In this document: positions 47,652 through 55,427 of the stretch, piece after piece
Position numbering within the stretch: the first letter of the stretch is position 1
How the letters are laid out: every line of letters begins with the position of its first letter
NCBI GenBank assembly: GCA_046760785.1
Contig: JBHIET010000010.1
Coordinates: 1-62,387, forward strand
From: JBHIET01 sp046760785
Lineage (GTDB): Bacteria > Chloroflexota > Anaerolineae > B4-G1
Direction of reading: 5' to 3'
DNA: 62,387 nt
The notes under the pieces: model-generated
What the model was told of the DNA's origin: nothing
Seen by the model: the letters and a program-made list of their open reading frames with translations, nothing else
The model's database searches: none
Translations under genes and position numbers: made by a program

Positions 47652-49025
47652 ATGTCCACAGCAAGCGAGAAGCTCTCTTTCTGGACCAAGGCCGCCTATG
47701 CCATCGGCGACCTTTCGAACTCGGTGGGGCCGGGGACCATCGTCCCGTTTTGGTATCTCTTCTTCCTCACCGACGTGGCCCACCTCAACCCGGCCCTGGC
47801 CGGCATCACCGTCCTCGTCGGCGGCATCTGGGATGCGATCAACGACCCACTGGTGGGGCTGCTTTCAGACCGCACGCGGACCCGCTGGGGGCGCCGACGA
47901 CCATACCTGCTCTTCGGCGCGCTGCCCTACGGCGTCACCTTCGTGCTGATGTGGATCATCCCGCCCATCCAGAACCAGGTGCTCCTGTGCCTCTACTTCG
48001 CGCTCATCTACATCCTGTTCGATACTGCCGTTACGGTCGTCAGTTGTCCCTACCAGGCGCTGACACCGGAACTGACGCTCGACCACGACGAAAGGACCTC
48101 GCTCACCACCTACCGTATGTTCGTCTCTATCATCACCGGGCTGCTGGCGGCGATAGGATTCGCGCTCGTCTTCGACGCCACTCCCAACAAGCAGACCGCC
48201 TTCCTGGTGATGGGGTTCGTCTGTGGCGGATTATTCGTCCCCACGGTTCTCGTGACCTTCTTCGGCACCCGCGAGCGGGCTGAGTTTCAGATCGAGCCGC
48301 CGCCGCGCCCGCTGGAGGGGTTGAGGTTCGTCGTGCGCAACCGGGAGTGGTGGTACACGCTCGGCATGCGCCTCTTGAGTTGGATGCCGGTGGACATCGC
48401 CTCGGCTGTGTTTGCCTATTACCTGATCTACTGGATCAAGATGGATGAGATGGGGGCCTCGTTGGTGCAGGCGGTCATCCTGACTAGCGCCACGGTATGC
48501 TTGCCTTTGGTCTTGTGGATGTCGCGCCGCTGGGAGAAGAAGACGGCCTTCATCATCTCGATCGCGTCCTGGGCCATCGTGATGGTCGCTACGCTTTTCG
48601 TTCCCCAGGGAGCAAAGCCGTTGGCCTACCTCATCGCCTTCCTGGTCGGACCGGGGGTCTCTGCTGCTCACGTCCTGCCGACGGCGATGGCCGCCGACGC
48701 GCTCGAGGTGGATGAACTGGCCAGTGGCAAGCGTCAGGAGGGTATCTACGCTGGCTTCGGCGTGTTCATTCGCAAGCTCTCCACCAAATTGGTGCTGTCC
48801 GGCATCGGGCCGGTGTTGGCCTGGTCGGGCTATGTCGAGAACGCGGCGCAGCAGACGCCGCAGGCACTGACGGCGATCCGTATTGTGATCGCGGTCGTGC
48901 CAGCCGTCATCCTGGCTGGAGCTATCGTAGTTGCATGGGCCTATCCTCTGACGCGCCCCTGCCACAGGGAGATTCAGGCCGAGCTGGCCCGGCGGCGCGC
49001 CGCCCGCTCAGCCACATCAGAATGA
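47652..49025 (+). CDS. MFS transporter, GPH (sugar:cation symporter) type
   Basis: A 457-residue permease with twelve hydrophobic segments. GPH-family marks are GDLSNSVGPG, GIWDAINDPLVGLLSDRT with TRTRWGRRRPYLLFGALP just after, and YQALTPELTLDHDERTSL. The family carries glycosides or other organic anions with a cation. AAAGGAGG precedes the ATG. It probably imports or exports the substrate or product of the flavin reductase (inference from adjacency). Its 3' end overlaps the convergent gene at 48922-49410 by 104 nt. Confidence 0.9.
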   Translation: MSTASEKLSFWTKAAYAIGDLSNSVGPGTIVPFWYLFFLTDVAHLNPALAGITVLVGGIWDAINDPLVGLLSDRTRTRWGRRRPYLLFGALPYGVTFVLMWIIPPIQNQVLLCLYFALIYILFDTAVTVVSCPYQALTPELTLDHDERTSLTTYRMFVSIITGLLAAIGFALVFDATPNKQTAFLVMGFVCGGLFVPTVLVTFFGTRERAEFQIEPPPRPLEGLRFVVRNREWWYTLGMRLLSWMPVDIASAVFAYYLIYWIKMDEMGASLVQAVILTSATVCLPLVLWMSRRWEKKTAFIISIASWAIVMVATLFVPQGAKPLAYLIAFLVGPGVSAAHVLPTAMAADALEVDELASGKRQEGIYAGFGVFIRKLSTKLVLSGIGPVLAWSGYVENAAQQTPQALTAIRIVIAVVPAVILAGAIVVAWAYPLTRPCHREIQAELARRRAARSATSE

Positions 49026-49410
49026 ACGTGCCGAGCATCGCCACGAACCCCCCGCCGTCGAAGGCAATGAAGCGCCACCCGGTCGTGGCAAGCGTGGCGT
49101 GTCCCGGTGGCAGTGTCAGCAGCATCCACGTCTCGCCCGCCAATCCAATGGCCTGCTGGACGATGACGATCAGGAACAGCCAGCGGTAACGGGAGGGGTT
49201 CCATATCGCCAACGGGTAGGTCACGTTCCACATCAGGAAGAGGATGCCCATTCCGCGGACGAGTACTTGGCCTGCAACCCCGCCCACCTCGAAGCCGGGG
49301 GCGTAGGCTCCCGGCCTGGCGACGAACGCCAGTGCGCAACTGACATTGATACAGAACACCACGGCCAGCGCCAGCCGGGCCAGCCAGAGAGTTGCGCGGT
49401 GGGTATTCAT
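48922..49410 (-). CDS. Hypothetical four-helix membrane protein
   Basis: A 162-residue protein with four hydrophobic segments (about 9-33, 48-68, 76-98 and 112-133) resembling small DoxX-like or DUF4345-like membrane proteins. The start MNTHRATLWLARLALAVVFC is set by AGGAGG 7 nt before ATG 49410, and a promoter-like extended -10 box is upstream. The last 35 codons overlap the end of the transporter gene on the other strand. The function is unknown. Confidence 0.72.
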   Translation of the reverse strand: MNTHRATLWLARLALAVVFCINVSCALAFVARPGAYAPGFEVGGVAGQVLVRGMGILFLMWNVTYPLAIWNPSRYRWLFLIVIVQQAIGLAGETWMLLTLPPGHATLATTGWRFIAFDGGGFVAMLGTFILMWLSGRRAAGPARPESPCGRGASEDRPMQLR

Positions 49411-49430
49411 CCAGCCACCTCCTGACCGCA

Positions 49431-49459
49431 AGTATACCATCTCGACCTGACTTGCCCAA
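49431..49459 (-). promoter_or_regulatory. Promoter of the four-helix membrane protein
   Basis: Minus-strand TTGGGC (49459-49454) and extended TGG-TATACT (TATACT 49436-49431) have a 17-bp spacer. The expected start is about 14 nt upstream of the ATG, leaving the AGGAGG in the leader. Confidence 0.5.
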
Positions 49460-49513
49460 ATCGGAGCTTTGCAGTACCATCGTCGCCACTGCAACGACGA
49501 AAGGAGAATGCTG

Positions 49514-49954
49514 ATGGGGAAAGTGTATCGTCACAAGCCTGGTGCACCCGACGAGTACCTGGGGCGGATCGAGCCTGAAAGCGGCAAGGTCTATCGCCAC
49601 CGCCACGGCCCGGATGAGTACCTGGGCCGCGTGGAGCTGGATAGCGGCAAGGTGTATCGTCACCGCCACGGCCCCGACGAGTACCTGGGTCAGGTTCACC
49701 TGGACGATGGCAAGGTCTACAGCCACCGTTTCGGCCCGGACCGGCACGTGGCGGAGGTCAAGCCAAACGGCCGCATCTACCGCCACGAGCCCCTTGCTCC
49801 AGACGATTACCTGGGCAAAGTCGAGGGGATGCATTCGCTGGCGGAAGGTGGGGGTGCGTTCTTCCTGCTCCTGCTGCCTGTGGTCGAAGGGCTTGCCCTG
49901 AGCGAAGTCGAAGGGAAAGCCGAAGGGGCCGAGATCGAAGCGGGTGAGGATTGA
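49514..49954 (+). CDS. Tandem beta-repeat protein (GKVYRHRHGPDEYLGRV units)
   Basis: A 146-residue protein. Residues 1-105 are five tandem units of about 21 residues: GKVYRHKPGAPDEYLGRI, GKVYRHRHGPDEYLGRV, the same again, GKVYSHRFGPDRHVAEV and GRIYRHEPLAPDDYLGKV. Such short repeats fold into a closed beta propeller or flower in related small proteins. Residues about 108-125 are a hydrophobic segment (GGGAFFLLLLPVV). The last 25 residues (GLALSEVEGKAEGAEIE) come from a dispersed repeat. AGGAG lies 7 nt before ATG 49514. The function is unknown. Confidence 0.75.
   Translation: MGKVYRHKPGAPDEYLGRIEPESGKVYRHRHGPDEYLGRVELDSGKVYRHRHGPDEYLGQVHLDDGKVYSHRFGPDRHVAEVKPNGRIYRHEPLAPDDYLGKVEGMHSLAEGGGAFFLLLLPVVEGLALSEVEGKAEGAEIEAGED
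49892..49914 (+). repeat. In-frame dispersed element, copy 2
   Basis: TTGCCCTGAGCGAAGTCGAA is the core of this copy; a partial GTCGAAGGG lies just before it (49883-49891) and GCCGAAGGGG after it. It encodes the tail residues LALSEVEGK of the beta-repeat protein. This is the best-preserved member among the three copies in the window. Confidence 0.75.
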
Positions 49955-49956
49955 TG

Positions 49957-50643
49957 ATGCCGTCCATCGTCACCGGCCTTCAGCCTTCGCTTGAGGTGAC
50001 GCACGTCTTGCGCGGGCAGGGCATTGACCCAGACCGCGCCCGCCCAGAGATCGTTGCAGCGGCACAGGAGGTGCTTGATGAGGCACAATCACTGCTCGCG
50101 CCTGTTGCGCTGTACACCATCCTGCCGGTGCGCGACTTCCAGCATCAGCGGGTGACGCTGGATGGCGGGGCGGTCTTCGAGGGGACGCTGGTGGCCCGTG
50201 CGTTGGCAGGAGCGACGGAAGTTGCCCTCGCCGTGTGTACCATCGGGCCGGCGTTGGATGAGCGGGTGAGCGCGCTCCTTGCTGCTGGGGAGCCGGTGCA
50301 GGCGTTCGCACTGCATGGGGCTGGCATCGGTGCCGTGGGAGAAGTCGCCCGGATGGTTGGCGAGCGGATATGCGATGAAGCCTCGGCACATGGCTTGAGG
50401 ACCGGCATGCGTGCCAGTCCGGGACAGGAAGGATGGCCGCTTGAGCAGCAGCGCGTGCTTTTCGGCCTGCTTCCGGCTGAGGAGATCGGCGTCCGGCTGA
50501 CCGAGAGTTGCCTCATGCTGCCGCGCAAGTCCGTCTCCTTCGCGGCTGGGCTGGGGCCGGAGATGCAGGCCGACGCGGTCACGTGCGATTTCTGCTCCAA
50601 GCGTGAGCGCTGCCGCTGGCGCGTGCAAAAGGGATCGCTATGA
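49957..50643 (+). CDS. MetH activation-domain-like protein
   Basis: A 228-residue protein resembling the vitamin B12-dependent methionine synthase activation region (SAM-binding reactivation domain): ALAGATEVALAVCTIGPAL, HGAGIGAVGEVARMV, SPGQEGWPLEQQRVLFGLLP and IGVRLTESCLMLPRKSVSF. It ends in a Cys cluster CDFCSKRERC. Stand-alone versions accompany corrinoid protein systems and help reactivate the cobalt cofactor. The ATG at 49954 (overlapping the previous stop) is an equal alternative to 49957. The next gene, encoding the corrinoid-protein activator, overlaps by ATGA. Confidence 0.82.
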   Translation: MPSIVTGLQPSLEVTHVLRGQGIDPDRARPEIVAAAQEVLDEAQSLLAPVALYTILPVRDFQHQRVTLDGGAVFEGTLVARALAGATEVALAVCTIGPALDERVSALLAAGEPVQAFALHGAGIGAVGEVARMVGERICDEASAHGLRTGMRASPGQEGWPLEQQRVLFGLLPAEEIGVRLTESCLMLPRKSVSFAAGLGPEMQADAVTCDFCSKRERCRWRVQKGSL

Positions 50644-52442
50644 CCGATGAACTCACCGTGGATTTCGAGCCTCTTGGCCGCCGGGCGCGAGTGGTACAGG
50701 GTACGACGTTGCTGGAGGCCGCCCGCCAGGCCGGCGTGGGGCTGAACGGGGTCTGCGGGGGCGCAGGCACCTGCGGGACCTGTCGCGTGCGCGTCGTCGC
50801 GGGCGAGGTCTCGCCCCCCGCCGAAGCCGAGCGCGACGCTGTGGCCGATGGGCTCCGGCTGGCCTGCCAGACCCACGTGCTGAGCAACGTGCGGGTGGAT
50901 GTGCCACCGGCCTCCATCACGGCTCTCCAGCGAGCGCAGATCGAGGGCCGCGAGCGTCCAGTCGAACTCGATCCCGCCGTGCGCAGTTTCGACGTGGCGC
51001 TGGTTCCTGCCGGCCTGACCGACCTGCTGCCTGACGCGACGCGGTTGCGCAAAGCTCTCCACCAGCAACGTGATGTCACCGCTGACCGGTTCGACCACGC
51101 AGCACTGTGTCAACTGCCCACCCTGTTGCGGAAGAATGAATGGCATATTCGCGCCGTCGTTAGGAGTGACGAAGTCATCGCCGTCGCGCCAGTCGGCACT
51201 TCATCGTTGGGGCTGGCCGTGGACATCGGCACGACCAAGCTGGCCGCCTACTTGGTGGACCTGGAGAGCGGCGAGACGCTGGCGGCCGCCGGCGCGATGA
51301 ATCCCCAGATCGCCTACGGAGAAGACGTGATGGCTCGTATCTCCTACGCGATGGCGGGGGAGGATCACGCCTGGGAGCTCCAGCACGTCCTCATCGGCGG
51401 GTTGGACGACCTGGCCCGCGAGCTGTGCGCGCAGGCCGGGTGCGAGAGGGCTGAGATCGTCGAGGCGGTGCTGGTGGGCAACACCTGTATGCACCACCTG
51501 GCACTGGGATTGCCGGTGGCCCAACTGGGCCTGGCTCCCTACGTGCCCGCCCTGGCCGACTCCTACGACCTCAAAGCGCGGGAACTGGGACTGCGACTGG
51601 CCTCCGGCGCGAGCGTCCACCTCCTGCCCAACATCGCCGGATTCGTCGGCGCGGACCACGTGGCGATGCTCCTGGCGACAGGACTCTACGAGGCCAGTGA
51701 GGTCACCCTGGGTCTTGACATCGGCACCAACACCGAGAGCAGCCTGGCAGCGGAGGGGCGGCTCTTGAGTTGCTCCTGCGCCTCCGGCCCGGCCTTCGAG
51801 GGGGCCCACATTCAGGACGGGATGCGGGCCGCGCCGGGGGCCATCGAGCGGGTGCGGCTGGTGGACGAGCGGGTCGAGTATCAGACGATTGACGGCGCGC
51901 CGCCGGTGGGCATCTGCGGCTCCGGCGTGCTGGACAGTGTAGCTCAACTGCGGCGGGCTGACGTGCTACGCGCCAACGGCGGGATGGTGCCAGGGAGCCA
52001 TCCCCGCGTCCGCGGGAGGGGTAAGGAGATCGAGTTCTTGCTTGTCCCGGCTGGCGAGCGGGGTGCGCCCCGCGATATTGCCATCACCCGCAAGGACGTG
52101 AGCGAGATTCAGTTGGCCAAAGCGGCCATCCGCGCCGGGATCGAGGTGCTGTTGGGCGAGGCCGGATTGGAAGCGGAGCAGGTCGAGCGGGTGGTGGTGG
52201 CGGGGGCCTTTGGGACTTATCTGGACGTGGACAGCGCCCTGGCAGTGGGGGTGTTGCCGCCGTTACCGCGCGAGCGGTTCGTGCAGGTGGGTAACGCTGC
52301 GGGGATGGGAGCCAAACTGGCGCTGCTTTCACGTCGCTGCCGCGAGCTGGCTGAGGAGATCGCTCGCCGCGTGGAGTACGTCGAACTGACCACCCATCCG
52401 CGCTTTGTCGAAGAATACGTGGCTGCGCTGATGCTGCCCTAG
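50640..52442 (+). CDS. RACo-like ATP-dependent corrinoid protein activator
   Basis: A 600-residue protein. Residues 1-90 form a plant-type [2Fe-2S] ferredoxin domain (CGGAGTCGTCRV with a later Cys in RLACQTHV). The C-terminal ASKHA domain (about 185-600, DUF4445) has LAVDIGTTKLAAYLVD, LVGNTCMHHLALG, LGLDIGTNTES, GICGSGVLDSVAQL and VVAGAFGTYLD. This is the RACo layout: ATP-driven single-electron reduction of Co(II) to Co(I) on a corrinoid methyltransferase. Here its partner seems to be the preceding MetH-activation-like protein. No corrinoid protein or methyltransferase gene is in the window. Confidence 0.9.
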   Translation: MTDELTVDFEPLGRRARVVQGTTLLEAARQAGVGLNGVCGGAGTCGTCRVRVVAGEVSPPAEAERDAVADGLRLACQTHVLSNVRVDVPPASITALQRAQIEGRERPVELDPAVRSFDVALVPAGLTDLLPDATRLRKALHQQRDVTADRFDHAALCQLPTLLRKNEWHIRAVVRSDEVIAVAPVGTSSLGLAVDIGTTKLAAYLVDLESGETLAAAGAMNPQIAYGEDVMARISYAMAGEDHAWELQHVLIGGLDDLARELCAQAGCERAEIVEAVLVGNTCMHHLALGLPVAQLGLAPYVPALADSYDLKARELGLRLASGASVHLLPNIAGFVGADHVAMLLATGLYEASEVTLGLDIGTNTESSLAAEGRLLSCSCASGPAFEGAHIQDGMRAAPGAIERVRLVDERVEYQTIDGAPPVGICGSGVLDSVAQLRRADVLRANGGMVPGSHPRVRGRGKEIEFLLVPAGERGAPRDIAITRKDVSEIQLAKAAIRAGIEVLLGEAGLEAEQVERVVVAGAFGTYLDVDSALAVGVLPPLPRERFVQVGNAAGMGAKLALLSRRCRELAEEIARRVEYVELTTHPRFVEEYVAALMLP

Positions 52443-52454
52443 CGGCTAACCAGC

Positions 52455-52503
52455 GCCGCCGTGAACAGGCGGCGAGGGGGCCGGTCGCACGGACAGCCCC
52501 CTC
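52455..52503. terminator. Two adjacent hairpins between convergent genes
   Basis: GCCGCC/GGCGGC (52455-52460, 52468-52473) is followed at once by GAGGGGGC/GCCCCCTC (52474-52481, 52496-52503). They lie between the RACo-like gene and the convergent repeat-protein gene, and probably stop transcription from both sides. Confidence 0.65.
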
Positions 52504-52525
52504 AGGCGCTTCCAGTCCTCCCCAT

Positions 52526-53484
52526 TCAACCAAAGTCGTGCTCGACTTCCGCCAACCCGGCGACGCCCTCCGAAACCCACGTCTCACCGTCGTAGGTGGA
52601 GCGCAGCTTGTGTTCGGCCCCCGGCAAGACCTCGAACGACGCGCTTCCATCGCTGCCTGTCCTGGTGTACGTCACGTAAGCCTCGTTGGATTTCAACAGG
52701 TCGACGCGCTGATCGGCCAGGTCGGTGCCTTGCACAGTCAGGTGCGCGGTCAACGGTACCGTCTGCACCTCCAGTTGCGTGTCCTCGCTCACTTCCGTCA
52801 CCGGCGTGGCGTAGGTGGCGCCGTGGTAGTCCAGCTCCAGCTTCATCTCCGCCTCCGGCACGACCTGGAAGGAGGCCACCCCCTCACCGTCCGTTCTGAC
52901 GTAGGTGACGTAACCGCCGTCTGCCTTCTGTAGGTTGACCCTGGCATTCTCGATGGGAGCGCAATCGCTGCCGATGAGCTGGAGATGATACTCCTGGGTC
53001 TGCACGACCGCGCCCGTGTCGTAGCTGCCCACGGCCGTCCTGTACTTAGCCCCGTGGTAGTCCACCTCGAACAGGCTGGGCACGGCGCTGCCATCGTAAT
53101 CGCTGAAGTCGGCGACGCCAACACTGACCGGTGAGTAGTAGAGCCGACGTCGGAGGATGGGGGAGAGCTTGCCCCGACCTCCTCGACCATGCCAGACCAC
53201 CACGCCGGAAGGACGGACAGATCGAAGGGATGGGGACTTGCTTCCCCCGGCAGGAAACGCGGGGCTGCCCGGCCGGCCGGCACGATGGCGTGAGATTCCT
53301 GCGAGTGTGCTGCCATCGCCAGTAGTGGCGACGGGGTCAGCAGCAACGACGCAACGACCAGGAGAAGCGAAAAGCCATCCCGGCGGTTGGACGCAGCGCG
53401 TGGGGGGCTGGCCCGAGAGAGGAGCGGATGACGATGGCTCACGTCGTCACCCCGTGCATTGCAGGGAGGACTGACTGCTTTCAT
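52526..53484 (-). pseudogene. Frameshifted secreted repeat protein
   Basis: A strong Shine-Dalgarno site (CCGGAGGTG) precedes ATG 53484. The first frame gives a signal peptide (FSLLLVVASLLLTPSPLLA) and runs to a region near GMVEEVGASSP. The remaining domain is in another frame: about 225 residues ending at 52526, with carboxypeptidase-regulatory-like beta repeats (NARVNLQKADGGYVTYVRTD; QRVDLLKSNEAYVTYTRTG). So one secreted protein of about 315 residues appears split by a frameshift between roughly 53200 and 53130. It could be a true mutation, a sequencing error or programmed shifting. The ligand is unknown. Confidence 0.55.
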
Positions 53485-53597
53485 CGTGTCACCTCCGGGG
53501 AGAAAAGCGTCACGGGCCTTTCACTGAGTGATGACAGTGTATACTATTCTTGCCGCAGGCGCAAGTCGCGCGGACGTTCAGACCCGTACTTCCGGTT

Positions 53598-54146
53598 CTA
53601 ATCGGGCAGCGTCTTGATGATGACCACCATCCCGCCCAGCGCGCCAAGCAGAACGGTGTGCAGTGGAAATCCCAGCGCCCACAGCAACGGCCCGGCTGCC
53701 AGCATGACCAGTATGGTGGAACGTGCACGGTGGACGTGCAGGAGCCGTACCAGAATCAACCACAGGATCGCCACGATGATTGTCGCCCCCAGCGTGCGCA
53801 GAGGGTCCAGCCACAGCAGTGTGCCCATCAGCTTGGAGAGGCCAATCCCGCCGCCGAAGCGGATGAGCACGGACCAATCGTGGCCCACCACAGCCATCAC
53901 GCCGGCCACCGTGGCCGCCCAGGGATCCTCCGTCAGCAGTCCGGCCCCGGCGACGGCGGCCATCCCCAGGAGCGCGTCCCTCACACCGCCCCGGAGGCCG
54001 GTCACGCAGGGGACGTTCGGCCCACCGATGTGACCGCTGCCCCGCTGGCGCACGTCCGCGCCTCGGAGCGTCCAGCATACCAGTACGCCCGTGGGCACTG
54101 CCCCCAGCAAGTATCCCAGCATTCCGGCCAGGATAAATTGGATCAT
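53598..54146 (-). CDS. PlsY-like acyltransferase, motif-degenerate
   Basis: A 182-residue protein with five to six membrane segments and PlsY topology. PlsY transfers acyl phosphate to glycerol-3-phosphate. Motif 1 here reads GSGHIGGPNVPCVTG where PlsY has GSGNIGATNVxR, so the Arg is lost. The glycine-rich motif normally GGKGVAT reads FGGGIGLSKLMG, without the Lys. It may be inactive or use another substrate. ATG 54146 is set by AAGGAC upstream. It stands apart from lipid genes. Confidence 0.68.
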   Translation of the reverse strand: MIQFILAGMLGYLLGAVPTGVLVCWTLRGADVRQRGSGHIGGPNVPCVTGLRGGVRDALLGMAAVAGAGLLTEDPWAATVAGVMAVVGHDWSVLIRFGGGIGLSKLMGTLLWLDPLRTLGATIIVAILWLILVRLLHVHRARSTILVMLAAGPLLWALGFPLHTVLLGALGGMVVIIKTLPD

Positions 54147-54349
54147 CACCGTTGTCCTTTCAGCATCGCACCCGCAGTCGCTGGGGGAGGATTTCAAACT
54201 CTAACCGGTGTGCGGCGGTGCACAGCATCTCCCCATTCACGGGGCGCTACGTTGCGCGCTGCTGTGATTGGTTGTGGAAGTTTGACATCGTTCGTGCTTG
54301 GGAGTAAAATGGGGCCAAACGAACCGCTATGCGAAAGGAGAGGTGTGTG

Positions 54350-55297
54350 ATGGCCGAACAATTGTCTCTGCCCAGTGCTGAGGCTCTCACGGAGGAGCCT
54401 GCACAAACCATGGCTCCATCGGACTTGGGTGCTCATTCCTCGCTGCGTGCCGCGATGAGCGGATTCGAGGTTCACATGCAAGGGCAAGGCTTCAGCGAGC
54501 ATACGATCAAGGCCTTCCTCTCCGACCTCAACATCCTGGCTCAATTCGTCGGTGCGGGAACGGCCATCGGCTCTATCTCCACCCGCGATCTCAATCGCTT
54601 CACCGACTGGCTGGTATATGAACGCGGCGTACCATGTAATCTCAAGTCGCTGGCCCGGCGTGTGACCGCGCTCAAGGTTTTCTTCGGTTGGCTGACCGAG
54701 GCGGAGGTGCTTCCCCACGATCCCGCTGCCCCCGTGGTTCACAAGCCGGTGATGACCCCGCTGCCCCAGATTCTCTCCGATGCCGAAGTCGAGCAGGTAC
54801 TGGCGGTGACGCAGATGTTGCGCCACACGGAAAAGCCGGACGCTCGCCCTCACTTGCTGGTGACGTTGCTATTGCACACTGGCATAAAAAAAGGCGAGTG
54901 TATGAGCATCGTGATGAATCATCTCGATCTCAGCGACCCCGCCGAGCCGGTGCTGTGGATTCGCTACGCCAACCCACGTCGCCGTCATAAGGAGCGCAAG
55001 CTGCGCCTGCCGGTGTGGTGGCCAGTGGTGCTGGCCGAGTACCGCGCCCAGTACCAGCCGCAGGAATCGCTTTTCCCCTGCACGGCCCGCAACCTGGAGT
55101 ATGTTCTGAGGAATGTGGCGCAGCAGGCCGAACTCCCTCACAGCCTCTCATTTGAGATGCTGCGCTGGACCTGCGCGGTGCGTGATTACCGGGCTGGAAT
55201 GTCAGCCGACAAGCTGCGCCAGAAACTGGGGATTTCAAAGATCACCTGGCGCGAGGTGGGGGTCAAGATCGCCAGGCTGGCGAGTCCGGCGTTGTGA
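54350..55297 (+). CDS. Tyrosine recombinase-like protein, catalytic residues lost
   Basis: A 315-residue protein with the N-terminal SAM-like core-binding domain (about 40-125; FEVHMQGQGFSEHTIKAFLS; LNRFTDWLVYERGV) and the C-terminal integrase fold (about 140-315). The active-site set is missing: the first Arg (TGLR) is Lys (HTGIKKGEC), HxLRHT reads EMLRWT, the second His (LGH) is Ile (LGIS), and no nucleophilic Tyr follows (KITWREVGVK). It is therefore unlikely to cut DNA and may act as a DNA-binding protein. AAAGGAG precedes ATG 54350. It is a single gene with no att-like repeats beside it. Confidence 0.78.
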   Translation: MAEQLSLPSAEALTEEPAQTMAPSDLGAHSSLRAAMSGFEVHMQGQGFSEHTIKAFLSDLNILAQFVGAGTAIGSISTRDLNRFTDWLVYERGVPCNLKSLARRVTALKVFFGWLTEAEVLPHDPAAPVVHKPVMTPLPQILSDAEVEQVLAVTQMLRHTEKPDARPHLLVTLLLHTGIKKGECMSIVMNHLDLSDPAEPVLWIRYANPRRRHKERKLRLPVWWPVVLAEYRAQYQPQESLFPCTARNLEYVLRNVAQQAELPHSLSFEMLRWTCAVRDYRAGMSADKLRQKLGISKITWREVGVKIARLASPAL

Positions 55298-55345
55298 GGG
55301 GGGTGTCTGAAAGTTGTTGGTCAGGCCGCACCGTCGTGGAACAGG

Positions 55346-55359
55346 CGGTGCTGGGTCAG
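55346..55359. repeat. Fragment of the dispersed hairpin repeat
   Basis: CGGTGCTGGGTCAG differs by one base from CGGTGCTAGGTCAG at 60174-60187. It is preceded by GCACCG, so GCACCG/CGGTGC makes a weak hairpin. It appears to be a decayed third member of the family seen at 11250 and 60157. Confidence 0.4.
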
Positions 55360-55427
55360 ATGCAAACCTACTGAGTTCTGGCCAGCACTAGCTCTTCTAG
55401 GCCAATGTGGCCCTAACCACCTCGCTT

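Noticed and set aside
54350..55297. Integrase marking a prophage or integrative element
   Set aside because: No phage, conjugation or att-site features surround it, and its catalytic residues are lost.
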